18,941 nt of DNA from NCBI GenBank assembly GCA_937893225.1, contig CALBJM010000119.1:1-18941 (forward strand). The letters run 5' to 3'. The stretch is from an uncultured Erysipelotrichaceae bacterium. GTDB taxonomy: Bacteria; Bacillota_I; Bacilli_A; Erysipelotrichales; Erysipelotrichaceae. The position numbers were made by a program, and so were the translations under genes. A model generated the notes under the pieces. That model had not been told where the DNA came from. It saw only the letters and a program-made list of their open reading frames with translations, and made no database searches. Shown in pieces: positions 8,261 through 16,024 of this stretch. Each line of letters starts with the position of its first letter. Position 1 is the first letter of the stretch.

Positions 8261-9139
8261 TCATTGATAATCTCCACCAGAAACACCTAAATACTCTTCT
8301 AATGTTTCATCAGGTGAAATATTATACATCGCAGTTGCACTCGCTACTCCTACATAACGATAATGCCATGGTTCAAAGGAATAGCCTGTAATACTCTCTT
8401 TACCCTTAGGATAACGAAGAATAAAACCATATTCATGGGCATGTGCATACAACCACTGCCCTTCTACTGTATTTTCCATACTTTGATTAAAAACGGTTGC
8501 TTGATCATGGTCTCCTATATCTGCAGCCAACCCAGTTTGATGATCAGAATAACCAGGTCTAGATGAAATCGCATCTGCTCTAGCAACACCATAACGAGAA
8601 ACATAGCCGCTATACAATTGATCTTGATAACGTGCACTACGATATCCAGAACACGTAACCAACGTTACACCTTCTTGACTAGCAGCCGCAAACATCGTTT
8701 CCATAGCTGTTGCCGCTTCATCACGCATCAACCATCCTGCTGTATTGAGTGTATTAACTACACGTAAGTCCGATGGCTCATAATCATATGGCAAAGCATG
8801 TTTTTTATTTGCTACAGCCAATATATCCGTATAGTTCTCAATGACATTGCTTGTCACAGGTGTTGGTTCTGGCGTACTTTCGACAACTGGTGTAGGAGTT
8901 GGCTCCTCTGTTGGAATTGGAGTAGGTGTTGGCGTTTCACTAGGTGTTGGCGTAGGAGATGGGGTTGCGGTAGATTCTACTTCTTTCTTTTTTGCTTTCT
9001 TCGCTATAGAAGCAGCTTTTTCTTGTTTTGCGTTTTGTTGATTTACAAAATATGTACAAACACCTACGCCAAGAAGAGCAATCATCATACATAATGCAAT
9101 CAAAATTTTTGTTTGTTTTGGGAGTTTTCTTTTTTTCAT
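8261..9139 (-). CDS. Membrane-anchored D-alanyl-D-alanine carboxypeptidase, VanY/M15B type
   Basis: A 292-residue zinc peptidase predicted to trim the terminal D-Ala from peptidoglycan stem peptides outside the cell. A single N-terminal helix (about 11-31, uncleaved anchor) is followed by a charged stretch and a Pro/Thr/Ser/Glu linker at about 56-96 rich in TPTP units that spans the wall. The catalytic domain covers about 105-285. Motifs are SGYRS at 164-168, SDHQTGLAADI with zinc ligands His200 and Asp207, and EPWHYRYVG with catalytic Glu256 and zinc ligand His259. All residues needed for activity are present. The start has no visible Shine-Dalgarno. A TATAAT lies only 6 nt before the ATG, which suggests a leaderless mRNA. 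It is not coupled to resistance genes, so a housekeeping wall role is more likely than glycopeptide resistance. Confidence 0.9.
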   Translation of the reverse strand: MKKRKLPKQTKILIALCMMIALLGVGVCTYFVNQQNAKQEKAASIAKKAKKKEVESTATPSPTPTPSETPTPTPIPTEEPTPTPVVESTPEPTPVTSNVIENYTDILAVANKKHALPYDYEPSDLRVVNTLNTAGWLMRDEAATAMETMFAAASQEGVTLVTCSGYRSARYQDQLYSGYVSRYGVARADAISSRPGYSDHQTGLAADIGDHDQATVFNQSMENTVEGQWLYAHAHEYGFILRYPKGKESITGYSFEPWHYRYVGVASATAMYNISPDETLEEYLGVSGGDYQ

Positions 9140-9145
9140 AACTGA

Positions 9146-9151
9146 ATTATA
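9146..9151 (-). promoter_or_regulatory. -10 box 6 nt upstream of the carboxypeptidase ATG (leaderless start)
   Basis: TATAAT on the reverse strand (9151-9146) is followed by TCAGTT and then the ATG at 9139. Transcription starting about 7 nt past the -10 would begin at the A of the start codon. The sequence before the ATG contains no purine-rich ribosome binding site. The -35 region is a T-run and has only a weak match. Confidence 0.5.
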
Positions 9152-9163
9152 ACTGATATGTGT

Positions 9164-9207
9164 AAAAGAAAAAAGTGAAGAATCGCATAATACGCATATT
9201 CTTCACT
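9164..9207 (-). terminator. Intrinsic terminator of gdhA
   Basis: On the reverse strand AGTGAAGAAT (9207-9198) pairs perfectly over 10 bp with ATTCTTCACT (9183-9174), with a 14-nt loop, and is followed by TTTTTCTTTT (9173-9164). It lies 12 nt after the gdhA stop codon. The T-run doubles as the upstream part of the next gene's promoter. Confidence 0.85.
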
Positions 9208-9219
9208 AAAAATGATATT

Positions 9220-10566
9220 TTAAAACAGCCCTTGAGACATCATCGCATCCGCAACTTTTAAGAAGCCAGCGATATTTGCTCCCTTGATCAAATCATAGCC
9301 AAAGCCATATTCTTCTGCACATTTTGCAGATTCATTATGAATAGAAGTCATGATTGCCTTTAATTTTGCATCTACTTCTTCACTTGTCCAAGACAATCTT
9401 TCTGCGTTCTGACTCATTTCCAAAGCAGAAACTGCTACACCACCAGCATTTGCTGCCTTAGCTGGTCCAACAATAACACCATGTTCCTGTAAATATGCAA
9501 GAGCTTCATTTGTTGCTGGCATATTAGCACCCTCAAAATAGTACTTACCACCATTTTCAACGATTTCTTTAGCTTCTTCCATACCAACTTCATTTTGCGT
9601 AGCACAAGGAATATATACATCTGCCTTAACTTCGTATGGCTTCTTTCCTTCAAAGAATTCACAGCCAAATTTTTCAGCATACATTTTAATATTTGCATTC
9701 TTACTTGCACGCATTTCCAACAAATAAGAAATCTTCTCATCTGTTGTAATGCCTTCGGGATCATAAACATATCCATTGTGTCCAGAAATCGTTACTACTT
9801 TTCCACCAAGTTCAGCAATCTTTTTACAAGCTCCCCAAGCTACATTTCCATACCCAGACAAAACAAATGTCTTTCCTTTGATTGTGTCTGATTCATGTGC
9901 AAATACATTTTCTGCATAATACAAAACACCATAACCAGTTGCTTCAGGACGAATCAAGGAACCACCATAACTCAATGGTTTACCTGTCAAAACACCATTA
10001 TCCCAAGAATCTCTAACTCTTCTATATTGGCCAAACAAATATCCGATTTCTCTTCCACCTACGCCAATATCACCTGCAGGTACGTCTGTATTAGGACCAA
10101 TGTGTCTCTGCAACTCTGTCATGAAAGCCTGACAAAAGCGCATAATTTCTGCATCGCTCTTTCCATGAGGATCAAAATCACTTCCCCCTTTACCACCACC
10201 AATTGGCAAAGTTGTCAAAGAATTCTTAAAAATTTGTTCAAAGCCTAAGAACTTTAAAATAGAAAGATTAACAGACGGATGAAATCTAAGACCACCCTTA
10301 TATGGGCCTAATGCACCATTAAACTGGATACGATATCCACGATTAACATGTGGTTTACCCGCATCATCTACCCAAGCTACACGGAACATAACTTGTCTTT
10401 CTGGTTCTACAAGTCTTTCAAGCAAAGCTGCTTTTTCATATTCTGGATGCTTGTCTACGACTGGTGCAATAGAAGTCAAAACTTCTGTAACTGTTTGTAA
10501 AAATTCAGGCTGATCAGGATTTTTCTTTCTTGTTTCTTCAATTACTCGATCTACGTATGCGCTCAT
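9220..10566 (-). CDS. gdhA: NADP-specific glutamate dehydrogenase
   Basis: This enzyme catalyses the reversible reductive amination of 2-oxoglutarate with ammonia to L-glutamate and is the main route of ammonia assimilation in many anaerobes. At 448 residues it matches the hexameric bacterial NADP-dependent class. Motifs visible are GALGPYKGGLRFHPSVN with Lys90, LPIGGGKGGSDFDPHGKSD with catalytic Lys126, VPAGDIGVGGREIGYLFG, and the Rossmann GxGxxA-type sequence VLSGYGNVAWGACKK. The C-terminal end GANIAGFLKVADAMMSQG is also characteristic. The start is supported by AAAGGAG 7 nt before the ATG. It is transcribed alone, with its own promoter (10619-10591) and a strong terminator. Nothing is unusual in the protein. 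Confidence 0.97.
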   Translation of the reverse strand: MSAYVDRVIEETRKKNPDQPEFLQTVTEVLTSIAPVVDKHPEYEKAALLERLVEPERQVMFRVAWVDDAGKPHVNRGYRIQFNGALGPYKGGLRFHPSVNLSILKFLGFEQIFKNSLTTLPIGGGKGGSDFDPHGKSDAEIMRFCQAFMTELQRHIGPNTDVPAGDIGVGGREIGYLFGQYRRVRDSWDNGVLTGKPLSYGGSLIRPEATGYGVLYYAENVFAHESDTIKGKTFVLSGYGNVAWGACKKIAELGGKVVTISGHNGYVYDPEGITTDEKISYLLEMRASKNANIKMYAEKFGCEFFEGKKPYEVKADVYIPCATQNEVGMEEAKEIVENGGKYYFEGANMPATNEALAYLQEHGVIVGPAKAANAGGVAVSALEMSQNAERLSWTSEEVDAKLKAIMTSIHNESAKCAEEYGFGYDLIKGANIAGFLKVADAMMSQGLF

Positions 10567-10590
10567 ATGCTTTCTCCTTTAAACGGGTAT

Positions 10591-10619
10591 ATTTTATACC
10601 TATCTATTTTCTATGAAAA
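10591..10619 (-). promoter_or_regulatory. Promoter of gdhA
   Basis: On the reverse strand TTTTCA (10619-10614) and TAAAAT (10596-10591) are separated by exactly 17 nt, and the -10 box lies 24 nt before the gdhA ATG. The overlapping TATAAA would need a shorter spacer. The RBS AAAGGAG lies at 10580-10574. Confidence 0.5.
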
Positions 10620-10640
10620 GTTTTCGTGAACTGAAAATAA

Positions 10641-10674
10641 TTTCAAAACTATCTTTTTTTATGATTTTTTGAAA
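10641..10674 (-). terminator. Weak AT-rich inverted repeat after the TsaC-like gene
   Basis: TTTCAAAA (10641-10648) and TTTTGAAA (10667-10674) form an 8-bp stem with an 18-nt loop shortly after the end of the gene on the reverse strand. The stem is almost all A-T and the following tract is TTATTTTC, so termination here would be weak and some read-through into gdhA is possible. Confidence 0.35.
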
Positions 10675-10679
10675 CTCTT

Positions 10680-11282
10680 TCATTTTCCCAATACTTCTTG
10701 AATTTGTTCCAACGTCACTGGTCCTTGACGCAATATTGATATTTCTTTTTTTGTACAATCAATGATCGTACTTGCTTCTCCAAAGGAAACGGAACTTTCT
10801 ACCATACCATCTAATAATGGACAATGCTTTTCAATTTCATCCAAATTTGTACAAACCTCTTCCCCAGACTGATTTGCACTTGTCATAAATACAGGACATC
10901 CCAATTCACAAATAATATCTTTCAACAAATCACTCGTTGCCATACGAATTGCCAATGTTTCCATACCTCCATTGACATAGAAAGGCACGCTCTCTTTTTT
11001 TTGTAAGATAAATGTCACTGGTCCAGGCATAAATGCACGAATCAATTTTTCACTACGTGCATCCACTTCACAAATACTTTTGATTTGTTCTTCATCTGCA
11101 CACATAATTGGAAATGCTTTTGTTGCTGGACGCTTTTTCACATCACGCAGCTTCTCTTGTGCACTTTCATGATCATATCTACAACAAACTCCATACACTG
11201 TATCTGTCGCAATAGAGATGCAACCATCATTTTGCAACACATTTGCAATTTCTTTAACTTCATTCTGTTTAAATCTTCTCAT
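10680..11282 (-). CDS. L-threonylcarbamoyladenylate synthase (Sua5/YrdC/TsaC family)
   Basis: A single-domain, 200-residue YrdC-fold protein. The family makes threonylcarbamoyl-AMP from threonine, bicarbonate and ATP, the first step of the t6A37 modification of tRNAs reading ANN codons. Motifs seen are ATDTVYGV at 25-32, the substrate-binding KKRPATKAFPI at 49-59, MPGPVTFIL at 85-93, and TSANQSG at 134-140. The longer Sua5 C-terminal domain is absent, as in E. coli TsaC. The start at 11282 has GGGAG at 7 nt. It begins 11 nt after the stop of the alpha-galactosidase gene and is therefore probably co-transcribed with it, although the two functions are unrelated. A YciO-type paralogue of less certain function is the alternative. 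The other t6A genes are not in this window. Confidence 0.88.
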   Translation of the reverse strand: MRRFKQNEVKEIANVLQNDGCISIATDTVYGVCCRYDHESAQEKLRDVKKRPATKAFPIMCADEEQIKSICEVDARSEKLIRAFMPGPVTFILQKKESVPFYVNGGMETLAIRMATSDLLKDIICELGCPVFMTSANQSGEEVCTNLDEIEKHCPLLDGMVESSVSFGEASTIIDCTKKEISILRQGPVTLEQIQEVLGK

Positions 11283-11293
11283 ATTTCAACTCC

Positions 11294-13516
11294 CTATTCT
11301 GCTTTTAACACATATAAACGAGACTGGAAATCCGAATTTCTACCAGTATATGTCTCCTCATTCTCACCACAAGATGCATCACTAACAACTAATCCAGCCT
11401 GCATCAATTCATCCCCATACACTGTATACTCATGTAAAGAAACATGATATGCATATTCCGGATCCAATCCACACAATTTGATTCTCTCAAATGGTGCCAT
11501 CACTCTCTGCAAGATTCTATAGTATCCAACAATTGCCGTCTTTCTATCGGAAGATACGACCATCCATGCCATCGTATTGCCTTCAAATGGTGAGGCAAGT
11601 CTATAGAATGTCCCATATTGCAATAACGCACGATATTCTTTCATAAATTTGATTTGTTCACAAATTTCTTGCTTCTCATTTTCTGGTAATTTTGACAAAT
11701 CTAACTCATACCCAAACGCACCAAAACAAGCCACATTAAAGCGTGTATTTAATGGTGTAATTCGTTTCAATTGATGATTCGGCACTGCAGAAACATGTGC
11801 ACCAATGGAAGAAAGTGGGTAACACATCGTTGTTCCATATTGAATATACATTCTTTCGACCGCATCTGTATCATCAGAACACCAACACTGCGGCGCATAA
11901 TACAACATGCCCGCATCAAACCTTCCTCCACCACTACTACAAGACTCAAACAATACATTCGGATATGCCTGCATCAACATTTCATACAAATGATACACGC
12001 CTAACATATATGCATGTGCCACACGCCCCTGTTCTGCACCTTCTACTCTAGAAAACACTTCTGTCATTGAACGATTCATATCCCACTTCACATAATTGAT
12101 ATTTGCATCACGGAACACACGATCCAAACTTTCAAATATATATTCCACAACTGCAGGATTACTAAAATCTAGCACATATTGATTTCTACCATGACAAGCA
12201 TGATACGCCGGATCACACATTACCCATTCAGGATGTGCACGATACAAATCACTATCATGATTTACCATTTCTGGTTCGATCCATATACCAAACAACATAC
12301 CATTATCATGTACTAATTCAGATAGGCCTTTAATGCCATTGGGCAATTTATTTGTATTCACGTACCAATCTCCTAGAGAAGAAGTATCATCATTACGTTT
12401 TCCAAACCAACCATCATCCAGTACAAATAACTCAACACCCATTTTCTTTGCTTCATGAATAATTGGCAAAAGCTTTTCCTCACTAAAATCCATATAAGTT
12501 GCTTCCCAATTGTTCACCAAAATTGGACGAACTCTATCTCTCCATACACCACGCACTAAACGCGATTGAAAAATATGGTGATATGTTTGTGATAAAGCAT
12601 TTAATCCACCATCAGAGTAAACTAAAACAGCTTCAGGTGTGACAAAACTCTCATTTTTATGTAATGTCCAAGAGAAATTCTCTGGATGTATGCCCATAGT
12701 CAAACGCGTAACTTCGTGATTATCTACTTCAACTTGTCCTAAAAAGCTACCACTATATAACAATGCACAACCTATTGCCTCACCTTGATTTTCATCTGTG
12801 TGATATCTCTTTAAAACCATAAATGGATTATATTGATGAGAAGAATTTCCACGCATAGAATACACAGCTTGGATCCCATGCATTAACTTTCTCCACTCGA
12901 TATGTCTTTCTCTGCACCAAGCACCTGTTAATTCCAACATTTCATAATCACTATCAGGCAGATCCAAAGAAACAGACATGCATCTACGCAAACAAATCGT
13001 GGAATTCCCATGGTGTATAAATTGCACGTGTCTAGCAATAATTGGCATATCTTCATATACAGAATAGTATAAAATCATATCTGTATTGGTATGTGCTTCA
13101 TGTAAAGTTACTTCCAATGTAGTCGCTTCAGCATCATCTTCTACATATAATGCTGGCAAACCATCAATGCTATGTTTTCCAGAATATATTACATGGGAAA
13201 CATACACATACGCATTTACAGAACTACCATTTTCGTGACTAATAGTGAAAGCAGGATAGCGCATATCACCATGCCCAAAAGATGGATATTCTTGTTTTAA
13301 ATGTTCTAATGAAAAGCGCATGTTTCCTTCAAATGTATATGGTGCCATCGCACGCTTTTTCATCTCTAATAGCTCATCAAAGCTCTCTTTATCACGTAAC
13401 TTTTTTCCAAAGTACAATTGTCCTAAAGAACCATTTTCTAGAACTTTAAAAATGTAACTCACTTGTAGATTATATATGTGAAATGTATTTGTATTTTTAT
13501 GAAAAACAATTGGCAT
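11294..13516 (-). CDS. Alpha-galactosidase, glycoside hydrolase family 36
   Basis: A 740-residue enzyme expected to release terminal alpha-1,6-galactose from melibiose, raffinose or stachyose. It has no signal peptide, so it acts in the cytoplasm. An N-terminal beta-sandwich (about 1-330) precedes the (beta/alpha)8 barrel with NNWEATYMDF, LDDGWFGKRNDDTSSLGDW and GIWIEPEMVN, then a C-terminal sheet domain. The nucleophile is Asp479 in YVKWDMNRS. The acid/base is Asp548 in CWCSDDTD, preceded by SCSSGGGRFDAG. These positions agree with the Gram-positive GH36 enzymes of this length as I recall them. The RBS GAGG lies 6 nt before ATG 13516. No sugar transporter or LacI-type regulator adjoins it, and no clear cre site is seen in the 80-nt divergent promoter region. 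The downstream gene is the TsaC-like synthase. Confidence 0.95.
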   Translation of the reverse strand: MPIVFHKNTNTFHIYNLQVSYIFKVLENGSLGQLYFGKKLRDKESFDELLEMKKRAMAPYTFEGNMRFSLEHLKQEYPSFGHGDMRYPAFTISHENGSSVNAYVYVSHVIYSGKHSIDGLPALYVEDDAEATTLEVTLHEAHTNTDMILYYSVYEDMPIIARHVQFIHHGNSTICLRRCMSVSLDLPDSDYEMLELTGAWCRERHIEWRKLMHGIQAVYSMRGNSSHQYNPFMVLKRYHTDENQGEAIGCALLYSGSFLGQVEVDNHEVTRLTMGIHPENFSWTLHKNESFVTPEAVLVYSDGGLNALSQTYHHIFQSRLVRGVWRDRVRPILVNNWEATYMDFSEEKLLPIIHEAKKMGVELFVLDDGWFGKRNDDTSSLGDWYVNTNKLPNGIKGLSELVHDNGMLFGIWIEPEMVNHDSDLYRAHPEWVMCDPAYHACHGRNQYVLDFSNPAVVEYIFESLDRVFRDANINYVKWDMNRSMTEVFSRVEGAEQGRVAHAYMLGVYHLYEMLMQAYPNVLFESCSSGGGRFDAGMLYYAPQCWCSDDTDAVERMYIQYGTTMCYPLSSIGAHVSAVPNHQLKRITPLNTRFNVACFGAFGYELDLSKLPENEKQEICEQIKFMKEYRALLQYGTFYRLASPFEGNTMAWMVVSSDRKTAIVGYYRILQRVMAPFERIKLCGLDPEYAYHVSLHEYTVYGDELMQAGLVVSDASCGENEETYTGRNSDFQSRLYVLKAE

Positions 13517-13565
13517 AAAACACCTCTTCTAAACATATACATATTACTACCGCAACAATGGAAAA

Positions 13566-13590
13566 TGCTATAATGTTTCGCAAAAGAGGA
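13566..13590 (+). promoter_or_regulatory. Extended -10 promoter and RBS of the GNAT-dipeptidase operon
   Basis: TGCTATAAT at 13566-13574 is an extended -10 box with no good -35. GAGGA at 13586-13590 is the ribosome binding site, 6 nt before ATG 13597. Because the -10 lies inside the longest open frame (from 13558), this promoter argues for the later start. The divergent alpha-galactosidase promoter must share the same 80 nt. Confidence 0.65.
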
Positions 13591-13596
13591 AAACAC

Positions 13597-14076
13597 ATGC
13601 ACATTATCATAAAACGATTCAACGAACTCACAACGCAACAACTCTATCAAATCTATAAAGCACGCGTAGACGTATTTGTCGTAGAACAAAACTGTCCATA
13701 TCATGAAATTGATGACTACGATCCAACTTCCATACATATCATGGGATATGATAACGACCAACTCGTTAGTTACCTACGTGTTCTACCACCACACGCAACA
13801 TTTGATACGGCATCGATTGGAAGAGTCCTATCCCTTGTTCGACACAAGCACTATGCACAAACCCTCTTAAAAGAAGGCATACAAGTAGCACAAACTGCAT
13901 TTCATGCAGATACAATTACAATCGAAGCACAAACGTATGCACGCTCCCTTTATGAAAAGCTCGGTTTTGTTCAAACTAGCGCACCATTTTTAGAAGACGG
14001 CATTGAACACATCCAAATGCAATACAAAAACACTTTACAAATACAAAACAAAGAAGATAATAAAACCAAGAAATGA
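13597..14076 (+). CDS. ElaA-like GNAT family N-acetyltransferase
   Basis: A 159-residue acetyl-CoA-dependent acetyltransferase of the ElaA type. The signature RVDVFVVEQNCPYHEIDDYD (about 23-42) is the hallmark of this subfamily. IGRVL and the following helix stand in the acetyl-CoA binding region, and the C-terminal part has IEAQTYARSLYEKLGF and FLEDGIEHIQM. Start at 13597 rather than 13558: the longer frame overlaps the promoter's TATAAT, while 13597 has a well-spaced GAGGA. The C-terminal Lys/Asn-rich tail (NKEDNKTKK) runs into the RBS of the next gene, whose start is 9 nt past this stop. The substrate of ElaA proteins is not established, so none is named. Co-transcription with an M19 dipeptidase suggests, but does not show, action on a small peptide or amine. 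Confidence 0.87.
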   Translation: MHIIIKRFNELTTQQLYQIYKARVDVFVVEQNCPYHEIDDYDPTSIHIMGYDNDQLVSYLRVLPPHATFDTASIGRVLSLVRHKHYAQTLLKEGIQVAQTAFHADTITIEAQTYARSLYEKLGFVQTSAPFLEDGIEHIQMQYKNTLQIQNKEDNKTKK

Positions 14077-14085
14077 GGTATAAAT

Positions 14086-15054
14086 ATGTATTATTTAGAC
14101 ATGCACTGTGACACGATTACACACTTATTACGCTGTGCAGACGAAGGAAAACCATCGTCCCTTAGAACAAATGATGCACATATTGATCTACAAAGAATGC
14201 AGAAAGCAAACTATCTGCTTCAAAATTTTGCGGTATTCACACCACTAGGACACGTTGACAACCCAATGGCATTTGCTTTACGTGCCATTGACAAATACTA
14301 TGAAGAAATTGATCAAAATACAGATATCATTCGTCCAATCTATTCTTATGCAGACATTGAAAAAAACAAAGATGAAGGCTATATGAGTGCTATGTTAACA
14401 TTGGAAGAAGGCGCAGTTGTTAATAATGACCTACGTATTCTACACGACTTTTATCGACTCGGCGTAAGAATGATCACACTCACATGGAACTATGAAAACG
14501 GTATTGCTTTTCCTAACTTTACACCAAGCAAAGACACAGATAGCTATGCAATGCTGCGCCAAATAAATACAACAGATGGACTAACAGACTTTGGTAAAGC
14601 GTATGTCAAAGAATGCAACAAATTAGGCATCATTGTAGATGTCTCTCACTTAGGTGACAAAGGGTTCTGGAACGTCATTGCCCTTAGCACACAACCTATC
14701 GTAGCTTCACACTCTAATGCACGTGCAATTTGCTCTGTCGCAAGAAACATGTCAGATGAAATGATCTTAGCATTACACAAAAATGGCGGTGTCATGGGCA
14801 TGAACTTTTGTGATGACTTTATTAGCGATGACAGTAATGGCAGCGTTGAAAATATCATCAAAGAACTCGGCTGTATCGATAATATTGGTCTAGGCTCAGA
14901 TTTTGATGGTATCTCCACGCGAAAAGAAATGGAAGAATGCGGAAAGATCACAATGTTATCAGACGCTCTAAAGAAACATGGATATACCCAAGAAGAAATC
15001 GAGAAGATTTGTTATAAAAATTCTCTAAGAGTTTATAAAGAAGTACTCAAATAA
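14086..15054 (+). CDS. Membrane dipeptidase-like metallopeptidase, family M19
   Basis: A 322-residue dinuclear zinc dipeptidase of the renal-dipeptidase family, with a TIM-barrel fold. The metal ligands expected for the family are all visible: His7 and Asp9 in DMHCD, Glu108 in LEEGA, His188 in VDVSHLG, His209 in VASHSNARA, and Asp272 in GSDFDG. There is no signal peptide, so unlike the animal enzyme it is cytoplasmic. Bacterial members cleave a range of dipeptides, often with a C-terminal D-residue. The start follows a GAGG that overlaps the upstream stop codon (TGAGG), implying coupling to the acetyltransferase gene. The stop codon lies inside the left arm of the shared terminator. Substrate unknown; family certain. 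Confidence 0.93.
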   Translation: MYYLDMHCDTITHLLRCADEGKPSSLRTNDAHIDLQRMQKANYLLQNFAVFTPLGHVDNPMAFALRAIDKYYEEIDQNTDIIRPIYSYADIEKNKDEGYMSAMLTLEEGAVVNNDLRILHDFYRLGVRMITLTWNYENGIAFPNFTPSKDTDSYAMLRQINTTDGLTDFGKAYVKECNKLGIIVDVSHLGDKGFWNVIALSTQPIVASHSNARAICSVARNMSDEMILALHKNGGVMGMNFCDDFISDDSNGSVENIIKELGCIDNIGLGSDFDGISTRKEMEECGKITMLSDALKKHGYTQEEIEKICYKNSLRVYKEVLK

Positions 15055-15084
15055 AAATCCACCAAACAGTGGATTTTTATTTTA
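15051..15084. terminator. Shared bidirectional terminator of the convergent dipeptidase and hydrolase genes
   Basis: ATAAAAATCCAC (15051-15062) and GTGGATTTTTAT (15069-15080) form a perfect 12-bp stem with a CAAACA loop, with A-tract and T-tract arms that suit both directions. The dipeptidase stop codon (15052-15054) and the hydrolase stop codon (15079-15077) both lie inside the stem. Confidence 0.9.
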
Positions 15085-15973
15085 TGAAATTCTCTATGAT
15101 ATTTTCATACTCTTTTTCATGCTTTGCATATGATGAACAGTGATTTGCATCTGGATAAATATGCACAGATATATTCGGAAAATGCAAATCTCTTATATTT
15201 TTACTCACTGCAACATTACAAAAGAAATCTAAATCTCCATGAAATATAAGAATTGGCATTGCTGCAGACTGTATAGATGACAAAGCATTCACACTTTTCA
15301 AATCTGTTTTCATCAACAATTTAACTAAACAATTTAAAGATGGCAAAAAAGGAAATTCTGGAAGATGGATATTTCTTTTCGCAAAATCTTTTAACTCTGC
15401 ATATGGTTCTAGAAAAGGAGAATCCGCAATGATGCCTGATACAATATCATTAACAGAAGATGCAACCATTAACACAGTTGCTGCTCCCATGGAAGTTCCA
15501 TACAAATAAATAGGTAGCTCCTGCTTATCTTTTGCCCACATCACCCAATCATGGATATCTTTTCTTTCATACAAGCCAAAAGTTACATATTTTCCTTCAC
15601 TTTTACCACCAGCACGCTCATCCATAATCAACAAATCACAATTCTGTTGCTCATAAAACCAAATTGCTAACTTTGAAAAATCCACATACCATGGACTTTT
15701 CCAACCATGGCACATAACAACTAACTTATCATGACCCTCTTTATGAAAATACCTGCCATACAATTGCAACCCATCAAATGACTCTATCCTCACCTCTTCC
15801 ATTGGATAGCTTAAAATTCGATTCTTTCTCTGCTCTAAAATACTTGCATATCCATCTGGCATGAACTTTTCCATATCCACTTTGATTTTCCTAGAAAAAA
15901 CATATAAGAAAAACAAATAGATTACTAGCCAATACACGACAAACAATACTAATAAAACGATCATAAAATGCAT
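15077..15973 (-). CDS. Membrane-anchored alpha/beta hydrolase, serine aminopeptidase-like
   Basis: A 298-residue hydrolase with an N-terminal membrane helix (about 4-26) followed by an alpha/beta-hydrolase domain. The oxyanion-hole segment is VMCHGWKS (86-93). The nucleophile elbow is GTSMGA with Ser161. The acid is Asp249 in HGDLDFFC, and His278 in DANHCSSY completes the triad. It resembles the YqkD-type group of Gram-positive hydrolases; the natural substrate (peptide, ester or lipid) cannot be read from the sequence. With a short basic stretch after the helix, the catalytic part could be inside, or outside as an anchored ectoenzyme; I do not decide. The ATG at 15973 has AGGTGG at 10 nt; the Met at residue 4 is the alternative. 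No promoter is obvious in the 51 nt upstream, so it may depend on read-through from the surface-protein gene. Confidence 0.85.
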   Translation of the reverse strand: MHFMIVLLVLFVVYWLVIYLFFLYVFSRKIKVDMEKFMPDGYASILEQRKNRILSYPMEEVRIESFDGLQLYGRYFHKEGHDKLVVMCHGWKSPWYVDFSKLAIWFYEQQNCDLLIMDERAGGKSEGKYVTFGLYERKDIHDWVMWAKDKQELPIYLYGTSMGAATVLMVASSVNDIVSGIIADSPFLEPYAELKDFAKRNIHLPEFPFLPSLNCLVKLLMKTDLKSVNALSSIQSAAMPILIFHGDLDFFCNVAVSKNIRDLHFPNISVHIYPDANHCSSYAKHEKEYENIIENFIK

Positions 15974-15997
15974 ATCACAAATACCACCTAACTAGAA

Positions 15998-16019
15998 AGA
16001 GGCCGATACTTCAGCCTCT
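15998..16019 (-). terminator. GC-rich hairpin after the surface protein gene
   Basis: On the reverse strand AGAGGCTGA (16019-16011) pairs with TCGGCCTCT (16006-15998) over 9 bp with one G-U pair and an AGTA tetraloop, then TTCTAG follows. The stem is strong but the T-tract is poor, so it may be a leaky terminator or an RNA-processing stem between two co-transcribed genes. Confidence 0.6.
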
Positions 16020-16024
16020 CATAC

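Noticed and set aside
8199..8273. TGATTAT tandem repeat and a similar ATTGATAATC stretch at the end of the carboxypeptidase gene
   Set aside because: Short, AT-rich and partly coding; I could not separate a regulatory signal from chance.
8841..9041. Forward-strand frame encoding a Gly/Val repeat-rich peptide
   Set aside because: It is the antisense reading of the Pro/Thr linker of the carboxypeptidase gene; it has no ribosome binding site and the repeat is explained by the linker.
8261..9139. Glycopeptide resistance (vanY) cassette
   Set aside because: The carboxypeptidase is of the VanY family, but no vanH, ligase, vanX or two-component vanRS gene adjoins it, so a housekeeping wall enzyme is more likely.
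13459..13761. Reverse-strand frame of 100 codons over the start of the acetyltransferase gene
   Set aside because: It overlaps the conserved ElaA signature on the other strand, has no recognisable domain and no ribosome binding site.
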